The notes under the pieces are model-generated. The model made no database searches, was not told where the DNA came from, and saw only the letters and a list, made by a program, of their open reading frames with translations. Positions 59,818 through 64,000 of a DNA stretch of 64,000 nucleotides are shown in pieces. Where the stretch lies: the NCBI RefSeq assembly GCF_022458985.1, contig NC_061770.1:5576501-5640500 (forward strand), given 5' to 3'. This stretch comes from Mugil cephalus. Taxonomy: Eukaryota > Chordata > Actinopteri > Mugiliformes > Mugilidae. The stretch's first letter is position 1, and every line of letters starts with the position of its first letter. The position numbers and the translations under genes are program-made.

Positions 59818-62800
59818 ATGAAGATCCACGTTCTGTTTGTTTGCTTTGTATCAGGTGAGGACATGCAGCTCATATCTTCAGCTATCTTATGTCCTCATAG
59901 CATCAGGAATTCTTCCAGAGTTGAGGATGATGTTTTTATCCTTATTCGTGTGAGAGAAAATAATCATTTGCACTGACTTATTTCAAAAGATAATTCAATC
60001 AAGTAATCAAATTACTGTCAGTTATCCATTTGCTGTTGCCCGTGTTACAATTTGCAATTAAAATCTTCTCATTATCGATTAATCTGCAGATTTATTTCAT
60101 TGACTGTTGGTCAATACAGAAAACAGTAAAAAAAAAAAAAAAATCCTGTTAAGCTTTCTTCCATTATAAGGTTAGGTTCGCAGATGTCTTTCTTTGACTT
60201 TATTATTCTTTGTTCATAGATCTTTAATTAAGCAATAGTCTATTAGATTATGGTCATATCGATGATTAATGTGAGCATCAGATATTTATTCTGTTTGAAT
60301 AAAACTGCCTTCACTTTCTGACATATGGGGTTTAAAATGAACTGTACCATTTAAATAACTGTACTGTAAAGAACTGCACTGAACAGCTGTCCAGTACTTT
60401 TGATAAAAGCCAAAAGGCGCCTGGAGAAGGATGCCTCTGCTTTCAGCCTCTAAATTCTCAACTTGGTGGAATAATATGCTACAAGGTTCATAACTGCACG
60501 TACATTTTTTATCACTGCCATGTTTTGTTCAGCAAACTGACCTATCACACTACGCATGCTTTGAATTACGCTTTTACAGGTTTATTACCTAGATTAAATC
60601 ACCCTGATAGCATCCAACCCTAATTCAGATTAAGGAAAGGATTAAAGCCTTAAATTAAAGAATTTGATGTTTAAAAGCCAGCATTTTGCAAATTTGCAAA
60701 ATGGTGGCTGGTATATTTTCAGTTGTTTGAACTATCAATAAAGTGACTTGTTGCAATGCTAGTGCGAATATAGCCATGTACATCTCTGCATTTTGGGTAA
60801 TGTTGCCATATATCCCACCTTAAAAATAAGTGGTCTCATAAATAATACAATCCAGGGGATCTGAGTTTGCATTGTAATGAAAGGCATATTTTTAAACTTG
60901 ACAAGACTGTGTAAATACCACCACTCTGACCATCAGTATTGTTCTTTTATCTCCACAAGTGGCATTCGATAGAAATGCTGTCATTACAGCGCAATCAACA
61001 CTTTATACAAAGATGGAAGGCGAAGACTTTAGAACACAACTCCAGTTCACAGAGGCTAAAAAAAGCAGAAAATACTTCTGCAGGAATGACTGCCAAAAAG
61101 AGCAAGACCTCCTCATTGAGACGCATGGAAACAGAGCTAAGAGTGGCAGATACACCATTAGATACGATACGGACACCAAAACAGTCCACGCTGTCATCAC
61201 AGAGCTGACCAAGTCTGACACTGGAAGTTACAAAGTTGGCGTGAGAAACTCCTCCTCCTCACTGGGTTCATTTAAGGAGTTTGAGATCACAGTCAGAGGT
61301 GAGTTTGTCACAGCACTTAAACTGCATGTACAGTCATAAACACTGACACCAGTCTCTATGTGAAGATTTACTACCTCAAAATCCTTTTATATTCTAAAAC
61401 CAGTGACCTTATAATGCTCAGCCATTTAAGTTTTATTTGGATATACAATATGTGAAACAAATGTGAACCGCTGAATATATTGATATCATAATCTAAAATC
61501 TCTCATTGCAACATTTAAAATACAGTTACAGTTTTTCCACATTTTGTTATGTTACAGCCTTAGCCCTAAATGGATAAATGCATTTATTACACAGTACACC
61601 CCAGGTACTGTGTAAGTGGGAGAAGGGGAAATATAAGTGGGGAGAACTCAAATCAATCATATTTCCATACAAATTAAACCAATAAGCAAAATAATCAATA
61701 AACCAAAATTAGGGGTTGGCAGCAACCAAATGTTCAAATTAACCAAATTAGCAAAACAAAACTTAAATACCAAAAATAATTTAAAAGGATAATTCACAAT
61801 TGTACTCAAAATGACTACAGAAAAATATCAGCTGCAGTGATACGCGGACAGTGTAGGCGGCTGGACAAAACAAATCATAAACTACTTGCTATTAAAAAAA
61901 TAAATAAATAAAAAACAAATAACAAGAAAAAAACTACAAGTGGGTAAAGCACGGTTACCCCTCAGACTGGGGCAGGACGACGACCTGAAGCACACAGCCA
62001 ATATATCAAAGGAGAGGCTTCAGGACAAGTCGGTGAATGTCCTTAAGTGGCCCAGGCAGAGCCCAGACTTGAATCTGATTGAACATCTCTGAAAAGATCT
62101 GAAAATGGTTTTCCACTGATGCTTCCCATCCATCCTGAAGGAGCTTGAGAGGTGCTGTGAAGAGGAATGGGCAAAACTGCCCAAAGACAGGTGTGCCAAT
62201 CTTGTGGGGCCATATTCAAGAATATTTGAGGCTGTAATTGCTGCCAAGGGAGCAAGTACTGAGCAAAGACTTTAGATTGTCATTTTTAATTTTTAATAAA
62301 TTTGCATTTCGGAATAAGGCTGTAACATAACAAAATGTGGAAAAAGTGAAGCACTGTGAATACTTCCCAGATGCACTGTGATTGGAGTTATGCATTGTCT
62401 TGCTGGGAGTATCTTTTATGCTTGATACTTGGTTTTCAGTATGGTTGTTGCATTATTTTTGTTTGACAATTCAAATGAAACAGTTAAAAGGTAACAATTA
62501 AAATAGAAAAATATGATGATCACTTGCTGGCCTAGAAAAGACAGCGAGGCTTATGAAACTGACGGGGAATTTAAACCTCATACCAAATATATATGAAATC
62601 TGAGTCACTTGAACTTGTTGATTTATTTTTAATGAATGCACATTTTCCATGTCATCACCAGATCTGTGTGATGGGGGCGTCGTCTCCAGACAACCCAGAG
62701 TCTACAGCGCTACTAAAGGAGGAGAGATCACAATTGGATGTACCATATCTTTACAACCACTTAACAGGAAGTTCCTCTGCAGAGAGGAATGTAACAAATA

Positions 62801-64000
62801 TATCATTGACACCAATGACATGGCAGCTATGAGTAGCAAGTACAAAATTAACTACCTGAGCAACACACTCTTTAATGTCACCATTTTGGAGCTGACTGAG
62901 TCAGACTCGGGACGGTACAGGTGTGGTGTGGGAAGACAGAATGATGTGAATACATGCCTGGAGTTTGAGATCACATTTGCAGGAACAGATGGTGAGCGCA
63001 CACAAGACCATGGATAAAATACATCTGAATTTATTGCTTACTACATTCTTCATTTTTTTTTTTTTTTTTGTAAGAGCAAAGTTTTGACTTCTGAATGTTT
63101 CTCCATGTGACCATCACAGAGGTGACTGAGTCAGACTCTGGACGTCACAGAGATGGTGTGGGAGGTCAGAATAAAGAAAATACATGCAAGGAGACCACAT
63201 CTGCAGGAAAAGACGGTGACTGTTCATTAGCCCATGGACAAAACAGGCTTGAATCAATTTGCTTACTCACTTCTATCTGTTTCCAAGGTTATATAGACTA
63301 TATTCTGCCACACATGAATATACTCGTTCTATTCTAGAGACTATTTACATGTATGTACACAGCCACAAACTCCAAAAAGTGAGATTAAGTGCTTGCATTC
63401 AGCTGTTCTACACACAAAAATCTTCTAATCAAACAAAAACAAAAGTATAACAAGCGTCATCAAAACAGTTATAAGCTTAACCCCTAAAAAAAAAAACCAT
63501 AGCAACCACTAAGCAAAAGCCCCCAATCACTACATGTGTGACTCCTCCTCTCTTGGTCGTCTCCATCAGGTAACACGCTGCTGCCTGTGGTCGGTTGTGT
63601 GACCGTGGTTGTCATGGTGTTGGCTGTCTGTGCGCTGCTCGTCTACAAATGGAAGAGGAGCACTGGTGCTGAGTGTGAGTAGTCTTTATGATCATTTAAT
63701 TACTGCAACAATAAAAAAGCAACAACACAGGAAACACCATCATACCATTGTTTCTTCCACAGATGTGAACACCATAGGAAAGAAAAGAAGCAACGAGGTA
63801 ATGATTTGCATTTCACTCTGTAATCAAGTTCCCATGGCTGCAGGTGTTACCGATTCCTTTCTTTTCAGATTACCGTATATGATGACTGTGAAGCAGTTTC
63901 CCACAATGACCAGTCACACTACCAGGAGCTCGATCAGTGCAGCAAAGAAGAGAATCTGTACTCTTCAATGAATGTTTCACCAAACAGAACTGATAATTAG
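59818..64000 (+). CDS. Two-Ig CD300/pIgR-like receptor
   Basis: Exons: 59818-59854 (signal, [12 protein letters not shown]), 60960-61298 (Ig 1), 62662-62991 (Ig 2), 63570-63674 (membrane helix), 63763-63797, 63869-64000 (tail). Sum 978 nt, 325 residues, with a TAG at the last base of the window. All joins are phase 1 until the 35-nt exon, then phase 0. Ig 1 lacks both canonical cysteines (FRTQLQF and GSYKVGV) but keeps the YFCRNDC pair. Ig 2 has them (TIGCTI, FLCREEC, GRYRCGV). The helix [15 protein letters not shown] ends in YKWKRS. The tail has tyrosines at about 286 (TVYDDC), 300 (SHYQEL, ITIM-like) and 313 (NLYSSM). It is opposite in strand to its six relatives and looks intact. The affinity is CD300/pIgR-like by the C-C' cysteine pair. 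Confidence 0.8.
61521..62390 (+). mobile_element. Tc1/mariner relic in intron between Ig exons
   Basis: A left terminal repeat 'ccacattttgttatgttaca' (61537 on) is matched inverted on the right by 'tgtaacataacaaaatgtgg' (62321 on). The plus strand keeps transposase debris ([16 protein letters not shown], followed by a stop) near 62040-62090. The middle third (about 61600-61950) is not transposase. It is inactive. Confidence 0.8.
63100..63218 (+). pseudogene. Half Ig exon in the two-Ig gene
   Basis: The sequence resembles the 3' half of the Ig 2 exon: [22 protein letters not shown], matching [27 protein letters not shown] in order but with Cys replaced by Asp. An acceptor-like 'ccatcacag' lies before it and a donor 'gacg/gtgact' after it, both in phase 1. 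It could be read as a mini exon, but it lacks the 5' half of the domain. Most likely it is a relic of a third Ig domain. Confidence 0.5.

Overview
The window is vertebrate nuclear DNA from a ray-finned fish, most likely a percomorph teleost. The evidence is AT-rich intron-bearing genes with GT-AG splice sites, many Tc1/mariner, L1, L2-like, tRNA-SINE and LTR relics typical of fish, and immune-type Ig-superfamily receptor genes of the CD300/CMRF35-like (pIgR-like) kind. I worked by eye; no identities, database hits or expression data were computed.

The main content is a receptor gene cluster. Four closely similar genes lie in tandem on the minus strand: A (5234-10375), B (18711-21655), C (30940-34825) and D (41089-45811). 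Each has a signal-peptide exon, one V-type Ig exon, a Ser/Thr-rich stalk exon, a transmembrane exon, a 38-nt juxtamembrane exon and a tyrosine-bearing tail exon. A, C and D also carry a further terminal exon with an ITIM, and the exon phases allow it to be used as an alternative to the YEEI-bearing tail exon. Two shorter, more diverged minus-strand relatives follow: gene 5 (47182-50715) and gene 6 (52833-55955). Next comes a relic tail exon (about 56873-56960). Last is a plus-strand two-Ig gene (59818-64000), head-to-head with gene 6, whose stop codon is the last three bases of the window.

The four genes sit inside a segmental tandem duplication that also copied non-genic DNA: a Tc1/mariner relic (10644-11446 and 21921-22721, with a fragment at 2073-2225), a block of about 2.4 kb that looks like a spliced transcription unit (11735-14060 and 23010-25340), and an L1 3' fragment (14062-15055 and 25344-26640). 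Copies differ by later insertions (a SINE, likely solo LTRs, a full-width Tc1, a gypsy-type gag fossil, an unclassified 1.4-kb insertion) and by changes in the genes themselves.

The genes read as membrane receptors of leukocytes: an extracellular Ig domain for ligand, a stalk, a membrane helix without an obvious charged adaptor-binding residue, and tails with ITIM or Src-family SH2-type tyrosine motifs. The most interesting observations are the two exclusive-looking tail exons, stalk and signal-peptide lengths set by trinucleotide repeats, loss of canonical Ig cysteines in gene 5 and in domain 1 of the plus-strand gene, and a promoter-proximal motif shared by all six minus-strand genes.
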